A DNA stretch of 64,000 bases from Mesorhizobium sp. (GCA_004017275.1 SAKE01000023.1:23767-87766), one strand, 5' to 3'; shown: positions 32,163 to 41,393, counted from the stretch's first letter. Numbers and translations are program-made. Notes: generated by a model not told the origin, from the letters alone.

Positions 32163-32220
32163 GGCAGTAGGGCAGTAGGGCAGTAGGGCAGTAGGGCAGT
32201 AGGGCAGTAGGGCAGTAGGG
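32154..32220. repeat. 8-bp tandem repeat array (unit GGGCAGTA)
   Basis: Just over eight direct copies of GGGCAGTA, overlapping the last codons and stop of the LysR gene. Complementary pieces (CTACTGCC, TTACTGCCCTAC) at 32256-32276 could pair with the array in RNA. The unit is related to the 7-bp array at 30763. Confidence 0.92.
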
Positions 32221-32285
32221 ATGGGCGTCGATGCCGCCTTCACCCGCCTATTTACCTACTGCCTTACTGCCCTACGGCCTTTGAT

Positions 32286-32702
32286 TCAGGTTGCCGCCGC
32301 GCCGAACCAGCCGATCACGGCGCCGATGATCAGCAGCACGCCGAGCCAGTGGCCGCCGTCGATCAGGGTCAGGTCCCAGCCGAAATTCTCGTAGCGATGG
32401 TTGACCGAGAGCGTCGTGGCGACGAAGCCCAGCCAAAGCACGAAACCGAAGACCAGGCCGGCAAGCAATGTCGGCTCGCCGCCGGTCATCGCGCCGACGA
32501 CCAGCGCCATGATGGTGGCCATGACCAGTTCGGCGATGAAGCTGATAACAAAGGGCAGTGGCGATTTCTTCATCGTGGCCGGGTCAAGCTTGGCGGCCTT
32601 CAGCCACGGCTTGCTCAGGCCCATGTACCAGGCGGCGCCGAACAGCCACGCCACGATTGCGGCAGCGACCACCGCCAGCCAGTTCACTGCTGAAAAATCC
32701 AT
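32286..32702 (-). CDS. DUF1761-family membrane protein
   Basis: 138 residues with four hydrophobic segments. The N-terminal MDFSAVNWLAVVAAAIVAW and FGAAWYMGLSKPWLKAA are typical of DUF1761. Function unknown. The start at 32702 has GGAGGGGGAA upstream; a longer in-frame start at 32756 has none. Confidence 0.85.
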   Translation of the reverse strand: MDFSAVNWLAVVAAAIVAWLFGAAWYMGLSKPWLKAAKLDPATMKKSPLPFVISFIAELVMATIMALVVGAMTGGEPTLLAGLVFGFVLWLGFVATTLSVNHRYENFGWDLTLIDGGHWLGVLLIIGAVIGWFGAAAT

Positions 32703-32752
32703 GAGTTCCCCCTCCGATGCACATGTGATGGAACGCCTGTTCGGCGATCGCG

Positions 32753-33409
32753 TCAAGCGAACCGCCAGACGGTTGTGCGCTTGACGAGCGCATCCTCCAG
32801 GACCCGCGTGACGGCCACTTCATAGACCGCAAGCGGTTCCAGCCCTGTCTTCGGGAGGTACCACCGGCCTGGATCGCCGACGAAGACCTCGGCGCCGCGC
32901 GTCTTCAGCGCTGCGAACCACGGCATCAAGCGGTCGGCGAAGGATTTGTCGTAGAAAACGTCGCCGGCCAGGATCACGTCCCATCCCGCATCGGTGCCGA
33001 TGCAATCCGTGCCGAGGAATTCGATCCCGACGCCGTTGGCCTCGCTGTTGAGCCGGATCGCGGTGGCGCAGAACGGATCGATGTCCGTTGCGATCACCTT
33101 GGCGGCACCTGCCTTGGCGGCGGCAATGGCGACAAGGCCCGAGCCGGAGGCGAAATCGAGCACGCGCTTGCCCAGCACCATGCCGGGATTGTCCAGGACA
33201 TAGCGGGCAAGGCCCTGCCCGCCGGCCCAGGCAAACGCCCAGAAGGGCGGCGGCAGGCCGATCTCGACCAGCTCGTCCTCGGTTCGCTGCCACAAATCAT
33301 GCGCTTCATCAGCGAGGCGCAGAAAAATCTCCGGCACATGCGGCGGCGCCATCAGCGCCGTGTTGTCGAGAATGAACTGTTTCGCGCTGCTGGGCGTGAG
33401 CGCTGTCAC
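32753..33409 (-). CDS. Class I methyltransferase, ETFB-lysine/protein methyltransferase-like
   Basis: 218 residues. Motif I is RVLDFASGSGLVAIAAAKAG, followed by VIATDIDPFCATAIRLNSEAN and GTDAGWDVILAGDVFYDKSF, the pattern of the ETFBKMT/PrmA-like seven-beta-strand lysine methyltransferases. The substrate may be a protein such as electron-transfer flavoprotein. The GTG start (33409) overlaps the EVE-gene stop (GTGA), so translation is coupled; further upstream extension would be a shadow of that gene. Confidence 0.82.
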   Translation of the reverse strand: MTALTPSSAKQFILDNTALMAPPHVPEIFLRLADEAHDLWQRTEDELVEIGLPPPFWAFAWAGGQGLARYVLDNPGMVLGKRVLDFASGSGLVAIAAAKAGAAKVIATDIDPFCATAIRLNSEANGVGIEFLGTDCIGTDAGWDVILAGDVFYDKSFADRLMPWFAALKTRGAEVFVGDPGRWYLPKTGLEPLAVYEVAVTRVLEDALVKRTTVWRFA

Positions 33410-33831
33410 GGGGCAGGTGTCAGGCCACCCATGCGGCAGACTTCCTTCCATTCGGCCGGCGTCACCGGCTGCACGGAAAGCCGCCCGAGCCGCACCAGCG
33501 CCATGTCGGCAAGCTTCGGATTGGCCTTGACCTCTTCCAGCGTCGGCGGGTTGGGCACATCCTTGACGGCGCGGATGTCGACGCATTCCCAGCGTGGATC
33601 GTCCGAGGTGGTGTCGGGATGGGCCAATGCGCAGACCTCGGCGATGCCGACCACGTTCAGCCCCTCGTTGGAATGATAGAAGAAGCCGAGGTCGCCGATC
33701 TGCATCGCCTTCATGTTGTTGCGCGCGGCGTAGTTGCGCACGCCATCCCATTGCGTGCCGGCCTTGCCCTTGGCCTTCAGCGCCTCGAAGGAGAAGACCG
33801 AGGGTTCGGATTTGAACAGCCAGTAGTTCAT
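33406..33831 (-). CDS. EVE-domain protein (PUA-like fold)
   Basis: 141 residues spanning one EVE domain: MNYWLFKSEPSVFSFEAL, WDGVRNYAARNNMKAMQIGD, FFYHSNEGLNVVGIAEV and WKEVCRMGGL. EVE domains bind modified bases in RNA or DNA; this stand-alone type (thymocyte-nuclear-protein-1-like) is widespread in proteobacteria and its target is unknown. GGAGGAG precedes the ATG. Co-translated with the downstream methyltransferase. Confidence 0.93.
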   Translation of the reverse strand: MNYWLFKSEPSVFSFEALKAKGKAGTQWDGVRNYAARNNMKAMQIGDLGFFYHSNEGLNVVGIAEVCALAHPDTTSDDPRWECVDIRAVKDVPNPPTLEEVKANPKLADMALVRLGRLSVQPVTPAEWKEVCRMGGLTPAP

Positions 33832-33861
33832 TCTTTCACTCCTCCTAGGCTCTTTATCTTA

Positions 33862-33912
33862 ACGCAAATTCCGGACGGAAAACCGTTTCACATTTTCCTG
33901 AACTTGCTCTGG
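33862..33912. repeat. Small imperfect palindrome, family E
   Basis: GCAAATTCCGGACGGAAAA, a short centre, then TTTTCCTGAACTTGC. This resembles a palindrome common in rhizobial and Brucella intergenic DNA. It lies between the EVE gene and the YciI-like gene and may act as an RNA hairpin. Confidence 0.6.
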
Positions 33913-33935
33913 CGTTCGCTCGCCAGCGACCCGGA

Positions 33936-34232
33936 TTAACTAGCCGCCGGCTTGTTGAACGTCCAGTTCCACGGGCGGATTTCGACGCTTTCGAACAGGC
34001 CGGCCTTGGCGTAGGGATCGGCAGCCGACAGGGCCTGCGCACTCGCCATGTCGGGCGCCTCTACGACCACGAGGCTGCCGTTGGGCTTGCCTTCGGCATC
34101 GAGGAACGGACCTGCGAAAGCCAGTTTCTTGTCGCCATTCAATCCTTCGAGAAAGGCGATATGTTCGGGCCGCGTGTCGAGGCGCACCTGCAGGCTCCCC
34201 GGCCTGTCCTTGCAAATCAAAGCAAACAGCAT
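33936..34232 (-). CDS. YciI-like protein
   Basis: 98 residues with the YciI signature: MLFALICKDRPGSLQVRLDT, HIAFLEGLNGDKKLAFAGPF, GSLVVVEAPDMASAQALSAA and DPYAKAGLFESVEIRPW. The conserved Asp-His pair of the family's active site is present. Role not established. AGGAGA precedes the ATG at 34232. Upstream gpsA ends 36 bp away on the same strand. Confidence 0.9.
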   Translation of the reverse strand: MLFALICKDRPGSLQVRLDTRPEHIAFLEGLNGDKKLAFAGPFLDAEGKPNGSLVVVEAPDMASAQALSAADPYAKAGLFESVEIRPWNWTFNKPAAS

Positions 34233-34268
34233 GGTCTTTCTCCTGATCTTGGGATCAATATCTTGGGG

Positions 34269-35291
34269 TCAATCGTTGGTTTCGGTCTTCAGCGGCCGGG
34301 TCATCAAGGCCGTCACAGCCTGCCGGATGGTGATGGTGCCGTCCAGTATGGCAGCGACGGCGGCAATGATCGGCGCGTCGATGTTGCGCTCGGTGGCGAT
34401 GCGAGCAGCGATCGCCGCCGTCGGCACGCCCTCGGCGAGCGGCAATCCGGCAAGCGGCTTGCCTTGCCCGAGCGCCAGTCCGTAGGCGAAATTGCGCGAC
34501 TGCGTGGACGAGCAGGTCAGCAGCAGGTCGCCAAGGCCGGAAAGCCCCATCAGCGTTTCGGGCCTGGCGCCGAAGGCGGCACCGATGCGCCGCAGTTCGA
34601 CAAAGCCGCGCGTTACCATGGCGGCCTGGGCACTGGCGCCGAGCCCGGCGCCGGTGACAGCACCTGCGGCAATGGCGAAAACGTTCTTCAAGGCGCCGCC
34701 GATCTCGACGCCGATCAGGTCGTCGTTCGAATAGCAGCGCAGGTTTTCGGCGGAAAAGCGGGCAGCGAGATCGGCGGCCAATGCCTCGTCGCGGGCGGCG
34801 ACCACCACGGCCGTCGGCAGGCCGCGGGCGACGTCGGTGGCGAAGCTTGGACCCGACAAAGCGGCAACCGGATTTAGCGGCAGGATTTCTTCGACAATCG
34901 CCGACAGCAAGGCGCCGGTCTCGCTTTCGATGCCCTTGGCACACAAAACCAACGGGATGCCGGCCGGCATATGGTCCTTCGCGGCCGCCAGCGTAGCCCG
35001 CAGCGACTGCGCCGGCGTCACCGCCAGCACGCAATCGGCACCGTCGATCGCGGCTTGGATGTTGCTCGTCGCCACGATGCCGGCCTGGAGCGTAATGCCC
35101 GGCAGATAGCGTGGATTTTCACCGCGGTCGATCGCGGCGACGGTCTCCGGATCGCGCGCGTAGAGGCGGACGAAATGGCCAGCGCGCAGCATGGCCAAGG
35201 CCAAGGCGGTGCCCCAGGCCCCGCCGCCGAGCACGGCAACGCGCCAGCCGCTTGGCGCGGTGTCGTTGCCGCCCATTGCCCCCTCGTTCAT
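34269..35291 (-). CDS. gpsA: Glycerol-3-phosphate dehydrogenase [NAD(P)+]
   Basis: 340 residues. Reduces dihydroxyacetone phosphate to sn-glycerol-3-phosphate for phospholipids. NAD(P) motif VAVLGGGAWGTALALAML, then GIPLVLCAKGIE, LSGPSFATDVARG, the catalytic Lys in EIGGALKNVFAIAAG, and GLSGLGDLLLTCSS. The ATG at 35291 overlaps the tsaD stop (ATGA), so the two are coupled. A further open frame upstream is a shadow of tsaD. Confidence 0.96.
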   Translation of the reverse strand: MNEGAMGGNDTAPSGWRVAVLGGGAWGTALALAMLRAGHFVRLYARDPETVAAIDRGENPRYLPGITLQAGIVATSNIQAAIDGADCVLAVTPAQSLRATLAAAKDHMPAGIPLVLCAKGIESETGALLSAIVEEILPLNPVAALSGPSFATDVARGLPTAVVVAARDEALAADLAARFSAENLRCYSNDDLIGVEIGGALKNVFAIAAGAVTGAGLGASAQAAMVTRGFVELRRIGAAFGARPETLMGLSGLGDLLLTCSSTQSRNFAYGLALGQGKPLAGLPLAEGVPTAAIAARIATERNIDAPIIAAVAAILDGTITIRQAVTALMTRPLKTETND

Positions 35292-36376
35292 GCCTTGGCT
35301 CCGCGCCGGCCGGAGCCAACCATCGGTGTCGAGATGCTGTCCAGCGGCCAGCGCGAGCGCGGCACGAAATCGAAGCCGTTTTCCTGCGCCGTGCCTTCGC
35401 GCAGCCGCTCGATGCCGGCCCAGGCGATCATCGCCGCATTGTCGGTGCAAAGTTTTAGCGGCGGCGCGATGAAGGTGAAGCCGGCCTCGGCACAGAGCCG
35501 CTCAAGCATCGCCTTGATCGTGCGGTTGGCGGCGACACCGCCGGCGACGACGAGCGCCGGGTTTTTCGTGCCGGGAAATGTTTGGCGAAAGCGGGCCAGC
35601 GCGCGAGACACGCGGTCGGCCAGCGCATCGGCGACGGCGGCCTGGAACGAGGCGCAGATGTCGGCGACGTCCTGGTCGCTCAAGGGCTCGATCGCCGTCG
35701 CCGCCTGGCGCACGGCGGTCTTGAGGCCGGAGAAGGAAAAGTCGGGCTGCGCCGAGCCCTTCATCGGACGCGGAAAGGCAAAGCGCGAGGCATTGCCGGC
35801 CTGTGCGGCCTTCTCGACATTCGGTCCGCCGGGATAGGGCAGGCCGAGCATCTTCGCCGTCTTGTCGAAGGCTTCGCCGAGCGCGTCGTCGATGGTCGTC
35901 GCCCAGCGCTGATAATCGCCGACGCCGCGCACGGCGACGATCTGCGTGTGGCCGCCGGAGACCAGCAGCAGCAGATAGGGGAACTCGAGCCCGTCGGTCA
36001 GCCTTGCCGTCAAGGCATGGCCTTCGAGATGGTTGATGGCGATCAGCGGCTTGTTGGCTACGGCCGCGATGGCCTTTGCCGTCATCAGCCCGACGATCAG
36101 TCCGCCGACCAGGCCGGGGCCGGCGGTGGCGGCAATCGCGTCGATGTCGGCAAGTGCTGTGCCCGAATCGGCAAGGGCCGCCTCGACGATACCGTCCAGC
36201 GCCTCGACATGGGCGCGCGCGGCGATTTCCGGCACGACGCCGCCGAATGCCGCATGCTCCTCGATCTGGCTGAGCACGATGTTGGACAGGATTTTTGGCG
36301 CGGCAGTGCCGTCCAGCGCCACGACGCTGGCGGCGGTTTCGTCACAACTCGTCTCAATGCCCAGAACGCGGATCAA
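35288..36376 (-). CDS. tsaD: tRNA N6-threonylcarbamoyladenosine synthase subunit TsaD
   Basis: 362 residues. Transfers threonylcarbamoyl to A37 of ANN-decoding tRNAs with TsaB and TsaE. Kinase-like ASKHA fold: GIETSCDETAASVV, the metal-binding pair in NHLEGHALTARL, LLVSGGHTQIVAVRG, and VVAGGVAANRTIKAML. It diverges from hemC across 97 bp, a gene order common in alphaproteobacteria. Confidence 0.96.
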   Translation of the reverse strand: MIRVLGIETSCDETAASVVALDGTAAPKILSNIVLSQIEEHAAFGGVVPEIAARAHVEALDGIVEAALADSGTALADIDAIAATAGPGLVGGLIVGLMTAKAIAAVANKPLIAINHLEGHALTARLTDGLEFPYLLLLVSGGHTQIVAVRGVGDYQRWATTIDDALGEAFDKTAKMLGLPYPGGPNVEKAAQAGNASRFAFPRPMKGSAQPDFSFSGLKTAVRQAATAIEPLSDQDVADICASFQAAVADALADRVSRALARFRQTFPGTKNPALVVAGGVAANRTIKAMLERLCAEAGFTFIAPPLKLCTDNAAMIAWAGIERLREGTAQENGFDFVPRSRWPLDSISTPMVGSGRRGAKA

Positions 36377-36473
36377 TTCGTCGCTATCCCTAAAGATTGT
36401 ATCATGGGGCTTTCCCCGTTAGGAGAAACCCGGAAAAACCTCGTTTGCCGGGGGTTATCACGGACCGCGCGCC

Positions 36474-37400
36474 ATGCAAACAATCTTGAGAATCGGAACA
36501 CGCGGCAGCCCGCTGGCGCTGGCACAGGCGCAGGAAACGCAGGCGCGGCTGATGGCTGCGCATGGCCTGCCGGCAGAAGCGTTCGAGGTCGTCGTCATTT
36601 CGACCAGTGGCGACCGCATCCAGGACCGGCCGCTGTCGGAAGCCGGCGGCAAAGGCCTGTTCACCAAGGAGATCGAAGAGGCGCTGCTGGCGGGCCGGAT
36701 CGACATCGCCGTGCATTCGTCGAAGGATATGCCGACGCAACTGCCAGACGGTCTCGAACTCTCAGCCTTCCTGCCGCGCGAGGACGCGCGCGACGCCTTT
36801 GTCGGCAAGGCGGCGAAGACGATCGCCGAGCTGCCACAGGGAGCGAAAGTCGGTTCGTCGTCGCTCAGGCGCCAGGCGCTGATCCGCCGGATGCGGCCGG
36901 ATCTCGACGTGGTTATGTTCCGCGGCAATGTGCAGACGCGGCTGCGCAAGCTCGATGAAGGCGTCGCCGCCGGCACCATCCTGGCCTATGCCGGGCTGAG
37001 GCGGCTCGGGCTTGAGCATGTCGTCACCGACCTGATACCGCTCGAAATCTTCCCGCCGGCGCCGGGGCAAGGCGCGATCTGCATTGAAACCCGTATAGGC
37101 GACCGCGACGTCGAAACGATGCTGGCGGCCGTCCATGATGTGCCGACCGGCCAGGCGCTGGCCTGCGAGCGTGCCTTCCTGGCAGCGCTCGACGGTTCCT
37201 GCCGCACGCCGATCGCCGGCTATGCGACGATCGAGGCCGGAAAGCTGTCTTTTGCGGGCCTGATCATCTCGCCCGACGGCACGCAATCCCACACAGTCGA
37301 GTTGCAGGGACCGGCGCAAAACGCCGCCCGCATCGGTGATGAAGCGGCCAAGACGGTGCGCGCCAGGGCCGGCGAAAAGTTCTTCGACGGCTGGCTCTGA
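36474..37400 (+). CDS. hemC: Porphobilinogen deaminase (hydroxymethylbilane synthase)
   Basis: 308 residues. Joins four porphobilinogens into hydroxymethylbilane. Motifs: IGTRGSPLALAQAQETQARL, HSSKDMPTQLPDG, the SSLRRQALIRRMRPDL loop, and the dipyrromethane-carrying Cys in FLAALDGSCRTPIAGYA. First gene of hemC-hemD-Mic60-hemY. Confidence 0.97.
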   Translation: MQTILRIGTRGSPLALAQAQETQARLMAAHGLPAEAFEVVVISTSGDRIQDRPLSEAGGKGLFTKEIEEALLAGRIDIAVHSSKDMPTQLPDGLELSAFLPREDARDAFVGKAAKTIAELPQGAKVGSSSLRRQALIRRMRPDLDVVMFRGNVQTRLRKLDEGVAAGTILAYAGLRRLGLEHVVTDLIPLEIFPPAPGQGAICIETRIGDRDVETMLAAVHDVPTGQALACERAFLAALDGSCRTPIAGYATIEAGKLSFAGLIISPDGTQSHTVELQGPAQNAARIGDEAAKTVRARAGEKFFDGWL

Positions 37401-37402
37401 AA

Positions 37403-38119
37403 ATGCTTCGCGTCCTGGTGACGAGACCGCAACCGGGCGCCTCGCGCACAGCGCATCGGCTTGAGGAGACAGGCTTTCAGCCGATTCTTCTGCCCCTGAC
37501 CGAAACGGCGGCTTTGCCGGTCGCTGCCGGACTGGTCCCGGACGATGTCGTCGCCGTTGCCATCACCAGCGCCAATGCCGTGCGCCATGCGCCGAAAGAA
37601 ATCATCGCGACGCTCGCAGGCTTGCCTTGTCATGCCGTCGGCAAAAGGACGGCGCAAGCGGCGCGTGAGGCGGGGTTTTTGTCGATCAGCGAAGGTCCGG
37701 GCGATGCGGAGGCGCTGGCCGACAGCATCGCCGCCGCATTTTCCGGCAAGGCCATCGCCTATCTCTGCGGGCGCGTGCGTTTTCCAGCGTTCGAACAGAG
37801 GCTCAAGACGGCGGGCGTTCGGGTCCACGCCGTCGAGACCTACGACACGCTGACGGTGGGCTATTCGGATGAAGCCATCCTCGAACGCCTGTCTGGGCAA
37901 CCTGCCGACGCGGTATTGCTTTATTCAGCCAAGGCGGCGGCGGCGATGCAGATCCTGGCAAGACGGCCCGCTCTGTGCGGACTCTTCGAAAAAACATGGG
38001 TTTTTGCGCTTTCCACCCGCATCGCGGCAGCCTTCGACGATGCCGCCAGCAAAAGAATCCGCATTGCCGCGCAGCCCGACGAGGATGTGCTGCTGGCGCT
38101 TTTGCGAAGCGTGAGCTGA
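37403..38119 (+). CDS. hemD: Uroporphyrinogen-III synthase
   Basis: 238 residues. Cyclises hydroxymethylbilane to uroporphyrinogen III. HemD is poorly conserved, but LVTRPQPGASRTAHRLEETG, VAITSANAVRHAP, the YDTL segment and VLLYSAKAAAAM match the two-domain family pattern. The start lies two bases after the hemC stop. Confidence 0.92.
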   Translation: MLRVLVTRPQPGASRTAHRLEETGFQPILLPLTETAALPVAAGLVPDDVVAVAITSANAVRHAPKEIIATLAGLPCHAVGKRTAQAAREAGFLSISEGPGDAEALADSIAAAFSGKAIAYLCGRVRFPAFEQRLKTAGVRVHAVETYDTLTVGYSDEAILERLSGQPADAVLLYSAKAAAAMQILARRPALCGLFEKTWVFALSTRIAAAFDDAASKRIRIAAQPDEDVLLALLRSVS

Positions 38120-38229
38120 GCCGCGTCATCACACCGCCCCTTTTCACCGCTTGGTGATGTGCTAGACCCTTTCTGAACCATCATGCGCCGCAGGGCGTTG
38201 AGACGAAGCGAATTGTGCGGAGCCCAGGC

Positions 38230-39744
38230 ATGGTCAAGACGCCGAAGATGCGACACTCGAAAAGCCGCCGCGACCCGGTGACCATCGATCTTGAGCCGGG
38301 TGCGGTCTCACGCATCGCCGACGAGGATGCCGCCAGGCACGGGGCTCAGACAGACGAGGCGAAGGCCGAGGAAGCAGCGAACGCTTCGCAGCCCGAGGTT
38401 CCCGAAGAGCCAGTTCATGCCGACCAGACCGATCTTGAGCCCTGGGAGCACGCCGATGCCCAGGCCGAACCGGAGCAGCCGCCGGCGGCGGCGACAAAGC
38501 CCGCTAGCGAGGCTGAGCTCCCCTATCCCGGATCGTTCGACGATTCCGGATCGTCCTACGATCCCGGATCGTCCGATACGCCTGCCGGCAAAACCAAAGC
38601 CTTCGACTACAGTTTCGAGGATGCATCGGCGAAGCCCACGCAAACCGACGGCGAAAAGGCAAAGACCGAGACACGGGACGACAGAATGGCGCCGACACCT
38701 GAAAAGCGTGGCGGCCTCAACGGCATCGCTGCCGGCATCATTGGCGGTGTCATCGCGCTGGTCGGCGCCGGCGGGCTGCAGTTTGCCGGCCTGCTCGGCG
38801 CGCCGGGCTCGGGCGCCAGTGTCTCGCTCGATGGCGTCAATGGCGACATCGCCTCGCTGAAGACCGAAATCGCCAGCTTGAAGGACGCCGGCGGCAACGG
38901 CGATGCGGCGGCCAAGATGGTCGGGCTGTCCTCGGGCCTGGAGCAGGTCAAGGCCGATGTCGCGACGCTGAAATCGGCGGTCGAGAAAGGTGGAGCAGGC
39001 GATACTGCCGGGCTCGCCGCACTGGGCGACAAGGTCGCGCAGATCGAGACTGCGGTCGCCGCTCTTGGCAAGGCCGGCAACACGGCGCCGGTCGATCTCG
39101 GTCCGCTCAACGAAAGGCTGGCCGGTCTCGATGCGCAGCTGAAGTCGGCCGGCGAGGCGGCGACGGCGCAGGATGGCCGGCTGACGGCGCTGGAGCAGTC
39201 GGTGTCGCAGCTGTCCGGCAAGGTCGAGGCGGCGGCGGGACAGCCGAAGATCGCGCTCGCCATTGCTGCTTCAGCCTTGAAGGCGGCGCTCGAGCGTGGC
39301 GCGCCATTCTCGGCCGAACTCGAAACCTTGGCCGCGATTTCGCCTGATGCGCCGCAGCTTGCGACCCTGCGCCCCTACGCCGAAAAGGGCGTGCCCACCC
39401 GTGCCGAGATCGCCGCGCAAGCGGATGCCGCCGCCAATGCCATGGTCGCTGCCGCGACGCCTGTCGATGAGAATGCCGGCTTCCTGCAGAACCTTTTGTC
39501 GAGCGCCGAATCGCTGGTCAAGGTCAGGCCGATCGGTGCCGTCGAAGGTGCCGGTGCGCCGGAAATCGTCGCGCGTATGGAGGCGGCGGTCAACCAGGGC
39601 GACTATGCCAAGGCACTCAGCGAATATGACACGCTGCCCGAAGCCGCCAAGGCCGCCGGCGCGGACTTTGCCGGCAAACTGAAGGCACGCATCGAGGTCG
39701 AAACCCAGGTCGATGCGCTGATCTCAGGCGCGATGAAGGCATGA
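38230..39744 (+). CDS. Alphaproteobacterial mitofilin/Mic60-like protein
   Basis: 504 residues. A ~160-residue acidic, Pro-rich cytoplasmic N-terminus is followed by one transmembrane helix (~165-188, GIAAGIIGGVIALVGAGG), a long predicted coiled coil (~200-330, e.g. LERG-spaced heptads such as RLAGLDAQLKSAGEAATAQD) and a mitofilin-like C-terminal domain (AVNQGDYAKALSEYDTLPEA). Homologues of mitochondrial Mic60, encoded between hemD and hemY in alphaproteobacteria, bend membranes and are linked to intracytoplasmic membranes and envelope organisation. The ATG at 38230 is preferred over GTG 38215. An 18-bp DNA repeat lies in the acidic region. Confidence 0.85.
   Translation: MVKTPKMRHSKSRRDPVTIDLEPGAVSRIADEDAARHGAQTDEAKAEEAANASQPEVPEEPVHADQTDLEPWEHADAQAEPEQPPAAATKPASEAELPYPGSFDDSGSSYDPGSSDTPAGKTKAFDYSFEDASAKPTQTDGEKAKTETRDDRMAPTPEKRGGLNGIAAGIIGGVIALVGAGGLQFAGLLGAPGSGASVSLDGVNGDIASLKTEIASLKDAGGNGDAAAKMVGLSSGLEQVKADVATLKSAVEKGGAGDTAGLAALGDKVAQIETAVAALGKAGNTAPVDLGPLNERLAGLDAQLKSAGEAATAQDGRLTALEQSVSQLSGKVEAAAGQPKIALAIAASALKAALERGAPFSAELETLAAISPDAPQLATLRPYAEKGVPTRAEIAAQADAAANAMVAAATPVDENAGFLQNLLSSAESLVKVRPIGAVEGAGAPEIVARMEAAVNQGDYAKALSEYDTLPEAAKAAGADFAGKLKARIEVETQVDALISGAMKA
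38527..38580 (+). repeat. Three 18-bp in-frame repeats inside the Mic60-like gene
   Basis: Three consecutive 18-bp units, each with the core CCGGATCGT, encode PGSFDD, SGSSYD and PGSSDT in the disordered N-terminal part. The copy number may vary among strains without breaking the frame. Confidence 0.75.
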
Positions 39745-39754
39745 GGGCAACACA

Positions 39755-41356
39755 ATGATCCGCCTGCTCGCCTTCCTCATCGTCGTCTTCGCGCTCGGGC
39801 TGGGCTTTGCCTGGCTGGCCGACCGGCCGGGCGATATGGTCGTCACCTTCAGCGGCTATCAGTACCAGGTCAGCCTGATGGTGGCGGCGGTGGCTGTCGT
39901 TGCCGTCGTCGCGGCGGTGATGATCCTGTGGTGGCTGCTCAAGTCGCTGTGGAACAGCCCCTACACCATCTCGCGCTATTTCCGCGTCCGCCGCCGCGAC
40001 CGTGGCTATCAGGCGCTGTCGACCGGTATGATCGCCGCAGGCGCCGGTGACGGCGCGCTGGCCCGCAAGAAGACCAAGGAAGCCGCCAAGCTGATCCGCT
40101 CCGACCAGGAGCCGCTGATCCATCTGCTGGAGGCGCAGGCGTCGCTGCTCGAAGGCGATCATGAAGGGGCGCGGCAGAAGTTCGAGAGCATGCTCGACGA
40201 TCCCGAAATGCGGCTGTTGGGGTTGCGCGGACTTTATCTCGAAGCCGAACGGCTCGGCGACCGCAACGCCGCCAGGCATTATGCCGGTCGCGCCGCGGTG
40301 ATGGCGCCGCAACTGGCCTGGGCCGCCGAATCGACGCTGGAAGAGCTGACCGCACGCGGCGACTGGGACGGCGCCTTGAAACTGGTCGACGCGCAGAAGG
40401 CGACACGGCAGATCGAACGCGATGCCGCCAACCGCCGCCGCGCCGTGCTGCTGACCGCCAAGGCGCAGGCGCTTGCCGACAGCGATCCCACCGCCGCCAG
40501 AACCGCGGCGATCGAGGCCAACAAGCTGCGGCCGGACTTCGCGCCCGCCGCCGTGGCCGCTGCCGCCGCGCTGTTCAAGCAGAACGATGTGCGCAAGGGC
40601 TCGAAGATACTCGAGGCGGCGTGGAAGGCCGAGCCGCATCCGGAGGTCGCCGAACTCTACACCCATGCAAGGCCGGGTGACGCCGTACTCGATCGCCTCA
40701 ACCGGGCGAAGAAGCTGCAGGAGATGAAGAAGAACCACGCCGAGTCGTCGATGACGGTGGCGCGTGCCGCGCTCGACGCGCAGGATTTCTCGACCGCCCG
40801 CCGCGAGGCCGAGGCGGCGATCCGGATGGACCGCCGCGAGGGCGCCTATCTGCTCTTGGCCGACATCGAGGAAGCCGAGACCGGCGACCAGGGCAAGGTG
40901 CGGCAGCTCCTGTCCAGGGCGGTGCGGGCGCCGCGCGATCCGGCCTGGGTCGCCGACGGCGTGGTGTCGGAACGCTGGGCGCCGGTGTCGCCGATCACCG
41001 GCCGGCTCGACGCCTTCGAGTGGCGCGCACCGATGGAGCGTCTCGGCCAGCTGATCGACAGCCATGATGATACGTCAGCCAGTGTGGTGCCGGTCATTGA
41101 AGCATTGGCAAAGCCGACGAGCGAAAAAAGGCCGGTCGAGGTGATCGACGAAATCCGTCCGGCGGAGGCAGCGGGCAAGGACGCCGAGAGCCACGAGGAT
41201 CATGTCAGGCCGATCACGGCGGCTGCCTTCGCCGCGGTGCCGAGCGACGCCGAGGGCGTCGAGCCGGCCGAGGAGCTTGCGCGATTGCCGGACGATCCGG
41301 GCGTCGATCCGGACGAGGAAGCGGAGAAATCGCCGCGCCGGTTCCGGTTGTTTTGA
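39755..41356 (+). CDS. hemY: HemY N-terminal-domain TPR membrane protein
   Basis: 533 residues. Two N-terminal transmembrane helices (~1-20, ~43-66; LMVAAVAVVAVVAAVMILWW) then TPR-like helical repeats (~90-390). An acidic C-terminal tail follows. This is the proteobacterial HemY of unclear biochemical role, possibly organising heme-pathway or envelope complexes; it is not protoporphyrinogen oxidase. It follows the Mic60-like gene by 10 bp. Confidence 0.93.
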   Translation: MIRLLAFLIVVFALGLGFAWLADRPGDMVVTFSGYQYQVSLMVAAVAVVAVVAAVMILWWLLKSLWNSPYTISRYFRVRRRDRGYQALSTGMIAAGAGDGALARKKTKEAAKLIRSDQEPLIHLLEAQASLLEGDHEGARQKFESMLDDPEMRLLGLRGLYLEAERLGDRNAARHYAGRAAVMAPQLAWAAESTLEELTARGDWDGALKLVDAQKATRQIERDAANRRRAVLLTAKAQALADSDPTAARTAAIEANKLRPDFAPAAVAAAAALFKQNDVRKGSKILEAAWKAEPHPEVAELYTHARPGDAVLDRLNRAKKLQEMKKNHAESSMTVARAALDAQDFSTARREAEAAIRMDRREGAYLLLADIEEAETGDQGKVRQLLSRAVRAPRDPAWVADGVVSERWAPVSPITGRLDAFEWRAPMERLGQLIDSHDDTSASVVPVIEALAKPTSEKRPVEVIDEIRPAEAAGKDAESHEDHVRPITAAAFAAVPSDAEGVEPAEELARLPDDPGVDPDEEAEKSPRRFRLF

Positions 41357-41393
41357 GTTGGGCCGGCCATCGGGGCCGTTGGGGTATGGGTCT

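Noticed and set aside
30763..32220. Possible CRISPR arrays at the tandem repeats
   Set aside because: Units are 7-8 bp, directly adjacent and without spacers; no cas genes are near.
39755..41356. HemY as protoporphyrinogen oxidase
   Set aside because: The protein has two TM helices and TPR-like repeats and no FAD motif; it is the proteobacterial HemY-N type, not the Gram-positive oxidase.
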